Source of the DNA: Flavobacterium sp.
GTDB taxonomy: Bacteria; Bacteroidota; Bacteroidia; Flavobacteriales; Flavobacteriaceae
Direction: 5' to 3'
Length of the DNA: 64,000 bases
Assembly (NCBI GenBank): GCA_021740105.1
Contig: JAIPAM010000007.1
Span: 1-64,000, forward strand
The notes beneath the pieces were generated by a model. It searched no databases, was not told the DNA's origin, and saw only the letters and a program-made list of their open reading frames with translations. The translations under genes were made by a program, and so were the position numbers. Below, in pieces: positions 25,616 to 36,091 of this stretch (position 1 is the first letter of the stretch; each line of letters begins with the position of its first letter).

Positions 25616-27025
25616 TTAATTCTCTTTATTCATCAGATAATAGATTGGAATTCCAATTAGCATAATCAAAACTCCCCAACCACAGGTACTCGTTTTGGTA
25701 ACTAATAAAGCGACACAAATTGCCGTTGCGATTATTAGGTATAAAAAAGGTAAAAATGGATATCCGATAGCTTTATAAGGTCTTTCAATATCTGGCATTT
25801 TCTTGCGAAGAATAAATATACCATAGATTGTTAGGATATAAAATATAAGAACGATGATGACTACAAAATCCAAAAGGTCCCCGTATTTTCCAGTTAAACA
25901 CAACGCAGAAGCCCAAAAACACTGCGCCCATAAAGACCAAGAAGGCACGCTTGCCTCGTTTAAATCAGCCGCTTTTTTAAAGAATAAACCATCTTTTGCC
26001 ATGGTATAATAAACTCTCGCTCCAGCCATAATCAAACCATTATTACAAGCAAAGGTGGAAATCATGATCATTAATGCTATGATCACTGTTCCAGAAGCAC
26101 CAAAGATATTTTGCGAAGCCACAACGGCAACTCTATCCGACTCTGCAGTTGCTATTCCCTGAAGTGGAACAACTGCTAAGTACATTAAATTGGCTAATAT
26201 GTAAATAACACTAACGATTAGCGTTCCTAAAAACAAACTCAATCCTACATTTCTCTTTGGATTTTTAATTTCACCGGCAATGAAGGTAACTCCATTCCAA
26301 GCGTCGCTAGAAAAAACAGAGCCAACTAACGCTGCTGAAACTGCCGCAATTAATGCCATTCCCCCTATTGGAAACCAGGAGTTAGAATCTGCAGCATATG
26401 ATTTTACAGCCCAAGCATCAGCCCAATTGGCATTCCAAATTTCCGTTTTTGCACCTAAGGCAAATCCAAAAATTACTAATCCTAAGAGAGATAAAATTTT
26501 GATAATTGTCAATATCGTTTGCAAGATTTTACTGTTTTTAACTCCGCGACTATTGATATAAGTCAGCAATACAATAGTAATTATAGAAACAATTTGAGCG
26601 GCATGGAGTTGGAAATTTCCGACTTCAAAAAGGATATTTTTCTCACTTAGTGGTGGATATAAATAAGCTGCAAATTTTGAAAATGCTACTCCAACAGCAG
26701 CGATTGTACCTGTTTGGATTACTGCAAAAAAGCTCCAGCCATATAAAAATCCAAATAATTTACCGTAAGCCTCTTTCAAATAAACATATTGACCACCCGC
26801 TTTTGGAAACATGGCACTCAATTCACCGTAACTAACCGCTGCCACAATGGTGAGCAAAGCGGTAAGTCCCCAAATTGCAATTAGCCATCCTGCAGAACCC
26901 ACTTGGCGAACCATATCAGAACTTACAATAAATATTCCTGAACCTATCATAGAACCTACCACTAGCATGGTTCCATCTAGTAAGCCCAATTCTCTTTTAA
27001 AATCTTCGGGGTTGTTATCTTGCAT
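25616..27025 (-). CDS. APC-superfamily amino-acid permease
   Basis: 469 residues from ATG 27025; a longer reading frame runs 17 residues further to 27076 but with no family support. About 12 TM helices. The N-terminal GLLDGTMLVVGSMIGSGIFIVSSDMV (the GSGIF substrate-binding unwound helix) and KAGGQYVYLKEAYGKLFGFLYGW are diagnostic of the LAT/amino-acid permease branch of the APC superfamily. Probably imports or exchanges amino acids across the inner membrane. Stands alone between GAPDH (convergent) and the aconitase gene. Confidence 0.9.
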   Translation of the reverse strand: MQDNNPEDFKRELGLLDGTMLVVGSMIGSGIFIVSSDMVRQVGSAGWLIAIWGLTALLTIVAAVSYGELSAMFPKAGGQYVYLKEAYGKLFGFLYGWSFFAVIQTGTIAAVGVAFSKFAAYLYPPLSEKNILFEVGNFQLHAAQIVSIITIVLLTYINSRGVKNSKILQTILTIIKILSLLGLVIFGFALGAKTEIWNANWADAWAVKSYAADSNSWFPIGGMALIAAVSAALVGSVFSSDAWNGVTFIAGEIKNPKRNVGLSLFLGTLIVSVIYILANLMYLAVVPLQGIATAESDRVAVVASQNIFGASGTVIIALMIMISTFACNNGLIMAGARVYYTMAKDGLFFKKAADLNEASVPSWSLWAQCFWASALCLTGKYGDLLDFVVIIVLIFYILTIYGIFILRKKMPDIERPYKAIGYPFLPFLYLIIATAICVALLVTKTSTCGWGVLIMLIGIPIYYLMNKEN

Positions 27026-27116
27026 AATTTTGGTTTTTGGTTTGGCTAAAGATAGAATTTTTAATGAAGCGTACAAAATATCTTAAACCAATAACTGTAG
27101 TTTTACTTCAACAAAC

Positions 27117-27147
27117 AAAAAACGCACTGTTTTTACAGCGCGTTTTT
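27117..27147 (-). terminator. Intrinsic terminator after the aconitase gene
   Basis: AAAAAACGC and CTGT pair with ACAG and GCGTTTTT around a TTTT loop with one A-C mismatch. On the minus strand it ends in a T run. Confidence 0.7.
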
Positions 27148-27167
27148 AATATCATAAAAATGTTAAT

Positions 27168-29432
27168 TTATGCTTTACCAGCAGCAATTAAATTCAATGC
27201 TGAACCAGCAACAAACCAACCTATTTGACTGTCATTATAAGTATGATTTGCCAGAATTATATCTTTAGAACCGTCTTCGTGAGCGAATTCAATTGATAAT
27301 GGTTTGCCTGGAGCAAAATCAACTAAATCTAAGAAATTGATAGTATCGTTTTCTTGAATTTTGTCATAATCGGCTTCATTTGCAAAAGTCAACGCTAGCA
27401 TCCCTTGTTTTTTCAAATTGGTTTCGTGGATACGAGCAAATGATTTTACCAAAACCGCTTTAACTCCAAGGAAACGAGGTTCCATAGCAGCATGCTCTCT
27501 TGAAGAACCTTCCCCATAATTTTGATCCCCAACCACAATACTAGGTACACCTGCAGCTTTATAAGCTCTTGCTACCGCAGGAACTGCTTCATAGGCGCCT
27601 GTTAATTGATTTTTAACTTTATTGGCTTCTTGATTGTATGCATTAACAGCACCAATCAACATGTTATTTGAAATATTATCTAAATGTCCACGGAATCTCA
27701 ACCAGGGTCCCGCCATAGAAATATGATCGGTAGTACATTTACCAAAAGCTTTGATTAATAATTTTGCACCCGTATAATTTTTACCATCCCATGCATCAAA
27801 TGGAGCTAATAATTGTAATCTATCTGAAGTTTCAGAAACCGCAACTACTAATCCACTTCCATCGGCTGCAGGAGCTTGGAATCCATTGTCATCCACTGCG
27901 AAACCTCTTGTTGGCAATTCATCACCATTTGGAGGAAGCAATTTTACTGCTTCTCCGTTATCATTCAATAAAGTATCTGTAATAGGATTGAAAGATAAAT
28001 CCCCGGAAATTGCTAGAGCAGCTACCATTTCTGGTGAAGTTACAAAGGCATGTGTATTTGGATTTCCATCGGCACGCTTGGAAAAATTTCTATTAAAAGA
28101 GTGAACAATAGTATTTTTCTCTCCTTTATCAGCGCCTTCTCTATCCCACTGTCCGATACAAGGTCCGCAGGCATTGGTAAAAACTTTAGTACCCATTTTT
28201 TCGAAAGTAGCAATAATGCCATCTCTTTCGATGGTATATCTAATTTGTTCTGATCCTGGGTTAATTCCAAATTCTGCTTTAGGAGAAATTCCATGAGCTA
28301 CAGCTTGTTCTACAATTGAAGCGGCACGAGCCATATCTTCATAGGAAGAGTTGGTACAAGAACCTATTAAACCCCATTCTACTTTTAAAGGCCAACCATT
28401 TTTAGCGGCTTCTTCTTTCATTTTAGAAACTGGAGTTCCTCTATCTGGTGTAAAAGGACCATTGATATATGGCTCTAATTCACTTAAATTAATCTCGATT
28501 AATTGATCAAAATATTTCTCTGGGTTGGCATATACTTCCGCATCACCGGTCAAATAATCGGCCACTTTATCAGCAGCATCCACTACATCTTGACGACCTG
28601 TAGCTGCTAAATATCTTCTCATTGAGTCATCATAACCAAAAGTAGAAGTGGTTGCGCCAATTTCAGCACCCATATTACAAATGGTACCTTTACCAGTACA
28701 AGACATATTAGTTGCACCTTCACCAAAATATTCAACAATAGCACCAGTTCCTCCTTTAACAGTAAGGATATCTGCCACTTTAAGAATCACATCTTTTGGA
28801 GCAGTCCAACCGTTTAATTTTCCTGTTAATTTAACTCCAATTAATTTTGGAAATTTCAATTCCCAAGACATTCCTGACATTACATCCACCGCATCAGCAC
28901 CACCAACACCAATAGCTAGCATACCTAAACCACCTGCATTTACTGTATGTGAGTCGGTACCAATCATCATTCCGCCAGGGAACGCATAATTTTCTAAAAC
29001 AATTTGGTGAATAATTCCTGATCCTGGTTTCCAGAATCCAATTCCATATTTATTTGAAACTGATGATAGGAAATCAAAAACTTCTTTAGATTGCGAATTT
29101 GCAACAGCTAAATCAGTAGAAGCACCCACTTTTGCTTGAATTAAGTGGTCACAGTGAACCGTTGTTGGAACTGCTACCGTTTTCTTTCCAGCATGCATAA
29201 ATTGCAATAAAGCCATTTGTGCTGTAGCATCTTGACAAGCTACTCGATCTGGAGCAAAATCGACATAATCAACTCCATTCTTAAACGCTTGTGAAGGAGT
29301 TCCTTCCCAAAGGTGCGTATATAAAATTTTCTCTGTTAAAGTTAAGGGTCTTCCAACAATCTCTCTTGCTTTATCTACTCGAGAAGGCATATTGTCGTAA
29401 ACCTTTTTTATCATTTCTATATCAAAAGCCAT
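27168..29432 (-). CDS. acn: Aconitate hydratase (mitochondrial-type aconitase)
   Basis: 754 residues. Interconverts citrate and isocitrate in the TCA cycle. The [4Fe-4S] ligands are the cysteine of [16 protein letters not shown] and the pair in [56 protein letters not shown] and [15 protein letters not shown] are family signatures of substrate binding. Overall order and the N-terminal [22 protein letters not shown] match the mitochondrial-type aconitases rather than E. coli AcnA or AcnB. The gene is monocistronic with an exact TAnnTTTG box at 29461-29468. Confidence 0.96.
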   Translation of the reverse strand: MAFDIEMIKKVYDNMPSRVDKAREIVGRPLTLTEKILYTHLWEGTPSQAFKNGVDYVDFAPDRVACQDATAQMALLQFMHAGKKTVAVPTTVHCDHLIQAKVGASTDLAVANSQSKEVFDFLSSVSNKYGIGFWKPGSGIIHQIVLENYAFPGGMMIGTDSHTVNAGGLGMLAIGVGGADAVDVMSGMSWELKFPKLIGVKLTGKLNGWTAPKDVILKVADILTVKGGTGAIVEYFGEGATNMSCTGKGTICNMGAEIGATTSTFGYDDSMRRYLAATGRQDVVDAADKVADYLTGDAEVYANPEKYFDQLIEINLSELEPYINGPFTPDRGTPVSKMKEEAAKNGWPLKVEWGLIGSCTNSSYEDMARAASIVEQAVAHGISPKAEFGINPGSEQIRYTIERDGIIATFEKMGTKVFTNACGPCIGQWDREGADKGEKNTIVHSFNRNFSKRADGNPNTHAFVTSPEMVAALAISGDLSFNPITDTLLNDNGEAVKLLPPNGDELPTRGFAVDDNGFQAPAADGSGLVVAVSETSDRLQLLAPFDAWDGKNYTGAKLLIKAFGKCTTDHISMAGPWLRFRGHLDNISNNMLIGAVNAYNQEANKVKNQLTGAYEAVPAVARAYKAAGVPSIVVGDQNYGEGSSREHAAMEPRFLGVKAVLVKSFARIHETNLKKQGMLALTFANEADYDKIQENDTINFLDLVDFAPGKPLSIEFAHEDGSKDIILANHTYNDSQIGWFVAGSALNLIAAGKA

Positions 29433-29460
29433 AGTAATCTAAATTAGTTTATTAAGAATA

Positions 29461-29468
29461 CAAATTTA
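29461..29468 (-). promoter_or_regulatory. -7 box (TAAATTTG) of the aconitase gene
   Basis: Exact TAnnTTTG match on the minus strand, 28 bases before the ATG at 29432. The remaining upstream region to 29640 is AT-rich and I see no gene or other element in it. Confidence 0.4.
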
Positions 29469-29639
29469 AGCAATAACATTTAATTTTAAAGATATTTTAA
29501 TAAAACTAGGTTTTAAACTGATTATTATTTAAATAATTGCAGTAATTGATAAAATAATTAGGAAAAAAATAATATTATATTAATTTATTATCTAATTAAT
29601 AAATAATGGCCTGATTTTTATGAAATCCGAAATTAACCT

Positions 29640-29684
29640 TAAAGAAAAAACCTCAAATTTTGAGGTAAATTTGAGGTTTTTTTT
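29640..29684. terminator. Terminator after moxR with alternative hairpins
   Basis: CCTCAAA (29651-29657) can pair with either of two TTTGAGG copies (29659-29665 and 29670-29676). T/A runs flank both sides. Terminates the PPIase-PPIase-moxR operon on the minus strand. Confidence 0.75.
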
Positions 29685-29699
29685 AATTTTTATATAATC

Positions 29700-30653
29700 T
29701 TACAATAATGAATCTATAATTTTTTCGATTGAAATTCCTTCGGCATCCGCTTTATAATTTTTTACTACTCGGTGTCTTAAAATACCAATAGCTACTGCTT
29801 TTACATCTTCAATATCTGGCGAGAATTTACCATTAAAGGCTGCATTTGCTTTAGCAGCTAAAATTAAATTTTGAGAAGCTCGAGGACCAGCACCCCAATC
29901 AATATAATTTTTAACAAAATCATTTGAAAGTGAGTTGTCAGGTCGTGTCTTACTAACTAAAGTCACCGCATATTCCACAACGTTATCGGCAACAGGAATT
30001 CTTCGAATTAATTGTTGGAAATCAATAATTTCTTGGGAACTAAACAAGGAATTTACCTTCAGATCAGAATTTGAAGTAGTGTTTTTAACCACTTGGACTT
30101 CTTCTTCAAAAGTAGGGTAATCTAATTTTATAGAGAACATAAAACGATCCAATTGCGCTTCCGGCAATGGATAAGTTCCTTCTTGCTCAATTGGATTTTG
30201 AGTTGCCAAAACAAAGTAGGGTAAATCCAATTTATAATTGTGACCTGCAATAGTCACGGCTCTTTCTTGCATGGCTTCTAATAGCGCCGCTTGGGTTTTT
30301 GGCGGTGTTCTGTTAATCTCATCCGCTAGAATGATATTAGAAAAAATAGGCCCTTTTAAAAATTTAAACTGTCGATTTTCATCTAAAATTTCACTTCCTA
30401 AAATATCTGAAGGCATTAAATCGGGAGTAAACTGAATGCGTTTGAAATCCAATCCCAAAGCTTGCGAAATAGTGTTTACCATTAATGTTTTTGCCAAACC
30501 AGGTACACCAACTAAAAGCGCATGACCACCTGAGAAAATACTCAATATTATTTGATCAACTACTTCTTCTTGACCAACAATAATTTTTGCAATTTCTTTT
30601 TTAAGTTCAATTCTTTTTTGAACTAATTTATTTATTTCGGCTACGTCAGACAT
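29700..30653 (-). CDS. MoxR-family AAA+ ATPase
   Basis: 317 residues. AAA_3 domain with Walker A GVPGLAKT (residues 49-56), Walker B IILADEINRTPPKT (Asp111, Glu112), the sensor ATQNPIEQEGTYPLPEAQLDRFM and a C-terminal lid domain. MoxR ATPases act as chaperones that help von Willebrand factor A proteins assemble or mature, usually with DUF58 and vWA (BatA/B) genes next door. Here neither is present; instead it follows two envelope PPIase genes (54 bases after the second) and a terminator ends the operon. Confidence 0.92.
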   Translation of the reverse strand: MSDVAEINKLVQKRIELKKEIAKIIVGQEEVVDQIILSIFSGGHALLVGVPGLAKTLMVNTISQALGLDFKRIQFTPDLMPSDILGSEILDENRQFKFLKGPIFSNIILADEINRTPPKTQAALLEAMQERAVTIAGHNYKLDLPYFVLATQNPIEQEGTYPLPEAQLDRFMFSIKLDYPTFEEEVQVVKNTTSNSDLKVNSLFSSQEIIDFQQLIRRIPVADNVVEYAVTLVSKTRPDNSLSNDFVKNYIDWGAGPRASQNLILAAKANAAFNGKFSPDIEDVKAVAIGILRHRVVKNYKADAEGISIEKIIDSLL

Positions 30654-30707
30654 TTTTTATTGTTAAAGAAATTAAATTAGCATTATAAATTCTGATGGAA
30701 AAGAATG

Positions 30708-32138
30708 TTATTTTTTTAACCAGTTATTGGTGAAAACACAGTCTCTATATTCACCATTTATTTTAATGAAAGTCTCTTTAATTTTTTCTTCAAACCATTT
30801 TCCGATTGCTTTAATTTGTTTTTCTTTCAAAGCAAGGTTTTTAATTTTTATATAATCTTGAGCATAATCTGCCATGTGCTCATTAATTCGATTGGTAACC
30901 GTCAATAATTTAAATTTCTTTTTTCCAGATTGATCTTCTTCGCCCAAAGGAGAGGTTACTTCCCCTTCTTTTAAGCTTGAAACATTTGAATACAATGAAG
31001 GATCCATTTTGGTCAATTCAAATCGGGTATCTTGTGTTTTAGGATTAATTAAAACTCCGCCGTTTGCTCTTGTTTCTTTTTCATCAGATAAAGTTCTTGC
31101 TGCTTCAGCAAAAGTAATTTCCTTGTCTTCAATTCTTTTTTTGATCAAAACGATTTTTTCCCTTGCCGCTTTTAAAGATTCATCCGAAACTTTTGGGATC
31201 AATAAAATATGACGTAAATCAATTTCTTGACCTCTAATTTTCTCTACGTAAATAATATGAAAACCAAATTCCGTTTCAAAAGGTTCTGAAATTTCTCCTT
31301 CACCAAGACTAAAAGCAACATCTTTAAACTCTTTTACAAAGGGCGTTTTACGTGTCATTTTATAAAAACCGCCGGAAGATCGTGAGCCTGGATCTTCAGA
31401 ATACAAAACTGCTTTACTGAAAAAACTAGATCCACCTTGTATGTCTTTTTTAAATCCTTTGAGCTTATCAATTACTTTCTGCTTTTCTTCCTCTGTCACT
31501 TTTGGGGTGACTACAATTTGGGAAACTTCCATCTCCGATCCAAAAACTGGCAAATCTGTAAAAGGGATTTTTTTGAAAAAAGTTCTAACTTCTTCTGGGG
31601 TTACTTCAACTGCATCGACAATCTTTTTTTGCATGTCCTCCGCTAACTTATTTTCCTTAAGAACATCAAAGAAATAAGTTTTAAATTCTTCTTCCGTATT
31701 TTTTTTGTAGTATTGAATCACCTTGTCCATAGAACCTATTTGCTCCACCATATAGTTGATTCTGTCATCCATCATTTTCTTTATCTCATCATCTTTTACA
31801 ATAATACTATCTTGAATAGCTTGATGCGCATATAATTTGTCTTCCAATAACTTTCCTAACATTTGACATCTTGTTATGTCTTTAATTGAATTCCCTTGGC
31901 TTGAAATTTCAAGATACGATTTGTCGATGTCAGAATCTAAAACCATATATTCCCCAACAGTTGCAATTATTCCATCTGCTTTTTGACGGGATTGTGGTAA
32001 TTTTACTTTTACAGAATCCGTTGGTTTTTCTTTAATTATTTCTTGAGCATTTACTGCAAAAGCAAATACAGTGAGAAAAATAATTAAAGCAGTTTTGGTA
32101 TTTAAAAATGTTCTATTTAATTTATTTATTGTCATCAT
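30708..32138 (-). CDS. SurA-like periplasmic peptidylprolyl isomerase
   Basis: 476 residues (start ATG 32138; a second ATG follows directly). Signal peptide (to NAQ near residue 32), a SurA N-terminal chaperone-type helical domain (about 50-185, VGEYMVLDSDIDKSYLE) and two parvulin domains (about 200-305 and 310-415): the first contains FSKAVLYSEDPGSRSSGGFYK and GFHIIYVEKIRG, the second DLRHILLIPKVSDESL. Assists folding of outer-membrane proteins in the periplasm. Gap of 64 bases from the upstream PPIase and 54 to moxR supports an operon. Confidence 0.9.
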   Translation of the reverse strand: MMTINKLNRTFLNTKTALIIFLTVFAFAVNAQEIIKEKPTDSVKVKLPQSRQKADGIIATVGEYMVLDSDIDKSYLEISSQGNSIKDITRCQMLGKLLEDKLYAHQAIQDSIIVKDDEIKKMMDDRINYMVEQIGSMDKVIQYYKKNTEEEFKTYFFDVLKENKLAEDMQKKIVDAVEVTPEEVRTFFKKIPFTDLPVFGSEMEVSQIVVTPKVTEEEKQKVIDKLKGFKKDIQGGSSFFSKAVLYSEDPGSRSSGGFYKMTRKTPFVKEFKDVAFSLGEGEISEPFETEFGFHIIYVEKIRGQEIDLRHILLIPKVSDESLKAAREKIVLIKKRIEDKEITFAEAARTLSDEKETRANGGVLINPKTQDTRFELTKMDPSLYSNVSSLKEGEVTSPLGEEDQSGKKKFKLLTVTNRINEHMADYAQDYIKIKNLALKEKQIKAIGKWFEEKIKETFIKINGEYRDCVFTNNWLKK

Positions 32139-32202
32139 CCGTTATTTCAATTCGATATTGTTAATTTATTTTAAATACTTATTTTAACCTTTGGATCGGT
32201 AA

Positions 32203-34179
32203 TTAAGGTTTCAATTGTTTTTTTACATTTTCAAAAACAGCTTGATTCACCTCTACTTTAAATTCATTTTTAAGGTCTTTTACCCAATTTTCTTCTAAAT
32301 ATTGTTGGTAATCATTAATGGCTTTTCCTTTGCATTCATCAAGCTCTTTTGGGCCTGCGGGTAAAGTTGCATTTACTTTGGTTACAAAATAATATTCACC
32401 CTCTTTTATGATTTCAGAAATTCCTGTTTCGAATTTTAGATTTTTAGGCAACACCTCATTACCTTCTTCAAAAACGCCCACTTTTGACATTATATTCACA
32501 GTGCCGTCTTTAACATTCAATTTCTCTTTTATAAAATCAACCGGTTTATCATTTTTCAAATATTTCTGAGCTTTCTTAATTACGTCTAACTTTGTAGAAG
32601 AAAGAATCGTAACATCCAAACGATTTTTCCATTGGAAATTTTTTAGATTTTTATCATAAAATGATTTTAGACCCAAAGAATCAGTTTTTGATTTATTCCA
32701 AATTTCTTTTTCCATTAAATCAAAAAGCAATAGCCCATCTCGGTATTCGTCCATAACTGCAGAAAATTCAGGAAACTCTTTTTCTAAGTTATCATCATAA
32801 TATTGAGATAATTCTTGATCTATAAAGCTTTCATAAAATTTGTTAATCAACTTAGATAATGGCTTTAAAGTATTTTTTGCTTTTTGTTGCTCATCAATAT
32901 AGTTTAAAAATGAAGCACCCGATAATGATTTTGATGAATTTATAGTCACTAAATTTTTATTGTACAGTTTCAAGTCAACAGGTTTCTCCCATTTTCCTTC
33001 ATAAAAATTATCTGTAACCAATTTAGAAATCAGAGCATGGAATTTATCCTCTCTTTTAATTGTGTATTTCTTTCTTAATTTTTCATTCATTGAGGCAACT
33101 ATCAATCTAGAACGGTCGTCTTTACTAACTTTCGATTCTAAATCAGAACGCATTTCGTCTATTGTTTTTACTGAAAATTTATCAATTAATTTAACGATAT
33201 GCCATCCGTATTGACTTTTAAAAGGTTCCGAAACAGGTTTTTCTTTAGTCAAATTAAAAGCAACATTCTCAAATTCCTCTGAACTTAATTGACCTGAACC
33301 AAATCTGTTCAACACACCCCCTTTTGAAGATGAAGATTTGTCTTCTGAGAATTGTTTCGCAAGATCTTCAAATTTTTCTCCTTGTTGTAATTTCTTATAA
33401 ATATCTTGTATGGTGTTTTTCCCTTTGTCTTCTTCGTCTTTGTTTTCAGCGGTAGCAGAAGGATTCATGATCATTATGTGAGCCACAATTACATCGCCTC
33501 TATTGTCACGAACTTCGTTTACTTTAATTAAATGATAGCCAAAACGGGTACGAACTGGATTAGAAATACTTCCTTTTGGGGTTTTATAAGCACCATTTTC
33601 AAATGCATATACCATTCTGAATGCAGTAAAATACCCTAAATCCCCTTTATTGTCTTTAGCTGAAGGATCTTGAGAAAATTCAGTAGCCAGTTTTCCAAAA
33701 TCTTCGCCAGCGATAGCTCTTTTACGAACCTCCAAGGCTTGTCTATACACTTTCAAAGTATCTTCAGGTGCAGCATTTTCATCTACAGAAAATAAGATAT
33801 GAGAAGCATTTATTTCTTTTAAAAATCGTTTATAGCCTTCTTCAACGAGTTCCTTTGTTACTTTTGAATCAGAAGTGTAATTTTTTGAAAGCTGACTTCT
33901 GTAGGACTTCAACTCATTTTGATAAGCAGTACCGTCTTGAAGTCCTAATTTATATGCTTTATTGATTTTTAATTTATAGCCAACAAACAATTCCAAATAT
34001 TGATTTAAATCTTTTTGAGATTCATCTTTAACTAAATCCAGGTTTTTCTTATAAACTCTAGCAAATTCATCGGTGTAATACGATTTATTATCAATGGTAA
34101 ATAGAACTTCTTTCGTACTATTTTGAGCAAATCCGATTAAATTAAGTGACAATAAAAGTCCAAAAAATAATTGTTTCAT
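32203..34179 (-). CDS. Large exported peptidylprolyl isomerase with two parvulin domains
   Basis: 658 residues from ATG 34179, giving a clean signal peptide (MKQLFFGLLLSLNLIGFAQ); a longer upstream reading frame to 34266 crosses the promoter. Two PpiC/parvulin domains: about 122-222 (INASHILFSVDEN ... SQDPSAKDNKGDLGYFTAF) and about 232-345 (VIVAHIMIMNPSA ... FSEDKSSSSKGGVLNRFGSG). The C-terminal 300 residues (YDDNLEKEFPEFSAVMDEYRDG onward) resemble the long tail seen on Bacteroidota PPIases and have no named domain to me. Likely a periplasmic folding factor for outer-membrane or T9SS cargo, though the cargo is inferred. It heads the operon with the SurA-like gene and moxR. Confidence 0.88.
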   Translation of the reverse strand: MKQLFFGLLLSLNLIGFAQNSTKEVLFTIDNKSYYTDEFARVYKKNLDLVKDESQKDLNQYLELFVGYKLKINKAYKLGLQDGTAYQNELKSYRSQLSKNYTSDSKVTKELVEEGYKRFLKEINASHILFSVDENAAPEDTLKVYRQALEVRKRAIAGEDFGKLATEFSQDPSAKDNKGDLGYFTAFRMVYAFENGAYKTPKGSISNPVRTRFGYHLIKVNEVRDNRGDVIVAHIMIMNPSATAENKDEEDKGKNTIQDIYKKLQQGEKFEDLAKQFSEDKSSSSKGGVLNRFGSGQLSSEEFENVAFNLTKEKPVSEPFKSQYGWHIVKLIDKFSVKTIDEMRSDLESKVSKDDRSRLIVASMNEKLRKKYTIKREDKFHALISKLVTDNFYEGKWEKPVDLKLYNKNLVTINSSKSLSGASFLNYIDEQQKAKNTLKPLSKLINKFYESFIDQELSQYYDDNLEKEFPEFSAVMDEYRDGLLLFDLMEKEIWNKSKTDSLGLKSFYDKNLKNFQWKNRLDVTILSSTKLDVIKKAQKYLKNDKPVDFIKEKLNVKDGTVNIMSKVGVFEEGNEVLPKNLKFETGISEIIKEGEYYFVTKVNATLPAGPKELDECKGKAINDYQQYLEENWVKDLKNEFKVEVNQAVFENVKKQLKP

Positions 34180-34243
34180 TTTTATATAAATAATATTTAA
34201 TTTAATATTTGAATAGCAATAACTAGGTATAAATTGCAACTCA

Positions 34244-34273
34244 CAAAAATAACAATTCAAATACATTATACAA
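34244..34273 (-). promoter_or_regulatory. Promoter of the PPIase-SurA-MoxR operon
   Basis: Minus strand: TTG (34273-34271), 19-base spacer, TATTTTTG (34251-34244). Both elements match the Bacteroidota consensus; about 60 bases of leader to ATG 34179. Confidence 0.55.
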
Positions 34274-34367
34274 CTATCACAGGTACTATTAACATAAATT
34301 TATTAACATAAAACAACTAAATAATACAGTCTTTAATCTGTTATAGAAATATTTGTTGAATATGTAG

Positions 34368-34375
34368 TATTTTTG
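34368..34375 (+). promoter_or_regulatory. -7 box (TATTTTTG) of prfC
   Basis: Exact TAnnTTTG match 19 bases before the prfC ATG; no clear -33 at the expected spacing. It is divergent from the PPIase operon promoter. Confidence 0.4.
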
Positions 34376-34394
34376 CAATCCATTTACAAAACTT

Positions 34395-35984
34395 ATGAGC
34401 TTTTTAAAAGAAATTGAAAGAAGAAGAACTTTCGGAATTATATCGCACCCTGATGCCGGTAAAACGACTTTGACAGAAAAATTATTACTTTTCGGTGGCG
34501 CAATTCAGGAAGCTGGTGCCGTAAAAAACAATAAAATAAAGAAAGGAGCCACTTCCGACTTTATGGAAATTGAACGTCAAAGAGGGATCTCTGTTTCTAC
34601 CTCGGTTTTGGCATTTAATTATAGTGATAAAAAAATAAATATACTTGACACCCCAGGACACAAGGATTTTGCTGAAGACACGTTCAGAACTTTAACTGCG
34701 GTTGACAGTGTAATTGTAGTTATTGACGTTGCAAAAGGAGTTGAGGAACAAACAGAGAAATTAGTTTCTGTATGTAGAATGCGTAATATTCCAATTATTG
34801 TTTTTATCAATAAATTAGATAGAGAAGGAAAAGACGCTTTTGATTTAATGGATGAAGTGGAACAAAAATTAGGTTTGTCAGTTACCCCATTGAGTTTTCC
34901 AATTGGAATGGGATATGATTTTCAAGGGATTTATAATCTATGGGAACAGAATATCAATCTTTTTAGTGGCGATAGCAGAAAAAATATTGAAGAAACGATT
35001 GCATTTTCAGATGTGGCCAATCCAGAATTAGAAAAAATTATTGGTCAAAAACCGGCAGAACGACTTCGAGAAGAATTAGAATTAATTGATGAAGTTTATC
35101 CTAAGTTCAATCGGGAAGATTATTTAAACGGAAAATTACAACCCGTGTTTTTCGGATCGGCATTGAACAATTTTGGTGTTCGAGAATTGTTAGATTGTTT
35201 TGTAGAAATTGCTCCGTCACCAAGACCCAAAGATTCTGAAACTCGATTAGTTGATCCAAAAGAAGAAAAAATGACGGGATTTATTTTTAAAATTCACGCC
35301 AACATGGATCCTAAACACCGAGATCGATTGGCTTTTATCAAGATTGTTTCGGGGACATTTGAAAGAAACAAACCCTATTACCACGTTCGCCAAAAGAAAA
35401 ATTTAAAATTTTCAAGTCCAAATGCTTTTTTTGCGGAGAAAAAGGAAATTGTAGATATTTCTTATCCAGGTGATATTGTGGGTCTTCACGATACCGGGAA
35501 TTTTAAAATTGGAGATACCTTAACAGAGGGAGAAATAATGAGTTTCAAAGGAATTCCTAGTTTCTCCCCAGAGCATTTTAGGTATATCAATAATGCCGAC
35601 CCAATGAAAGCAAAACAGTTGGATAAAGGAATTGACCAATTAATGGACGAAGGTGTTGCGCAGTTGTTTACTCTTGAAATGAACAATAGAAAAATTATTG
35701 GAACGGTTGGTGCCCTTCAATATGAAGTTATTCAATATCGTTTAGAACATGAATATGGCGCTAAATGTACTTATGAAAACTTTCCGGTTCACAAAGCATG
35801 TTGGGTAAAACCCAATGATCCAAAAAGCGAGGAGTTTAAAGAATTTAGAAGAATCAAACAGAAATTTCTAGCTCATGACAAATACAACCAATTGGTATTT
35901 TTAGCTGACTCTGATTTCACCATACAAATGACTCAGAATAAGTATCCAAATGTACATTTGTTTTTTACCTCTGAATTTGAATAA
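34395..35984 (+). CDS. prfC: Peptide chain release factor 3
   Basis: 529 residues. Translational GTPase that ejects RF1/RF2 after peptide release. GTPase motifs: G1 SHPDAGKTTLTEKLL, switch I MEIERQRGISV, G3 DTPGHKDF, G4 INKLDRE. The FFGSALNNFGV and GALQYEVIQYRLEHEYGA segments further on are RF3-specific. Monocistronic, with its own -7 box; ends in a terminator shared with the giant surface protein gene. Confidence 0.96.
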   Translation: MSFLKEIERRRTFGIISHPDAGKTTLTEKLLLFGGAIQEAGAVKNNKIKKGATSDFMEIERQRGISVSTSVLAFNYSDKKINILDTPGHKDFAEDTFRTLTAVDSVIVVIDVAKGVEEQTEKLVSVCRMRNIPIIVFINKLDREGKDAFDLMDEVEQKLGLSVTPLSFPIGMGYDFQGIYNLWEQNINLFSGDSRKNIEETIAFSDVANPELEKIIGQKPAERLREELELIDEVYPKFNREDYLNGKLQPVFFGSALNNFGVRELLDCFVEIAPSPRPKDSETRLVDPKEEKMTGFIFKIHANMDPKHRDRLAFIKIVSGTFERNKPYYHVRQKKNLKFSSPNAFFAEKKEIVDISYPGDIVGLHDTGNFKIGDTLTEGEIMSFKGIPSFSPEHFRYINNADPMKAKQLDKGIDQLMDEGVAQLFTLEMNNRKIIGTVGALQYEVIQYRLEHEYGAKCTYENFPVHKACWVKPNDPKSEEFKEFRRIKQKFLAHDKYNQLVFLADSDFTIQMTQNKYPNVHLFFTSEFE

Positions 35985-36039
35985 TAAATTAAAACTTAAG
36001 TAGCATTCATTTCTATTTATATAGGAAAAAGCTTAAATA

Positions 36040-36072
36040 AAAAAACCCATTCACAATGTGAATGGGTTTTTT
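36040..36072. terminator. Bidirectional terminator between prfC and the giant surface-protein gene
   Basis: CCCATTCAC (36046-36054), AAT loop, GTGAATGGG (36058-36066), with six A on one side and six T on the other. Confidence 0.85.
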
Positions 36073-36091
36073 AGTAGTTAATGGTAGAGAA

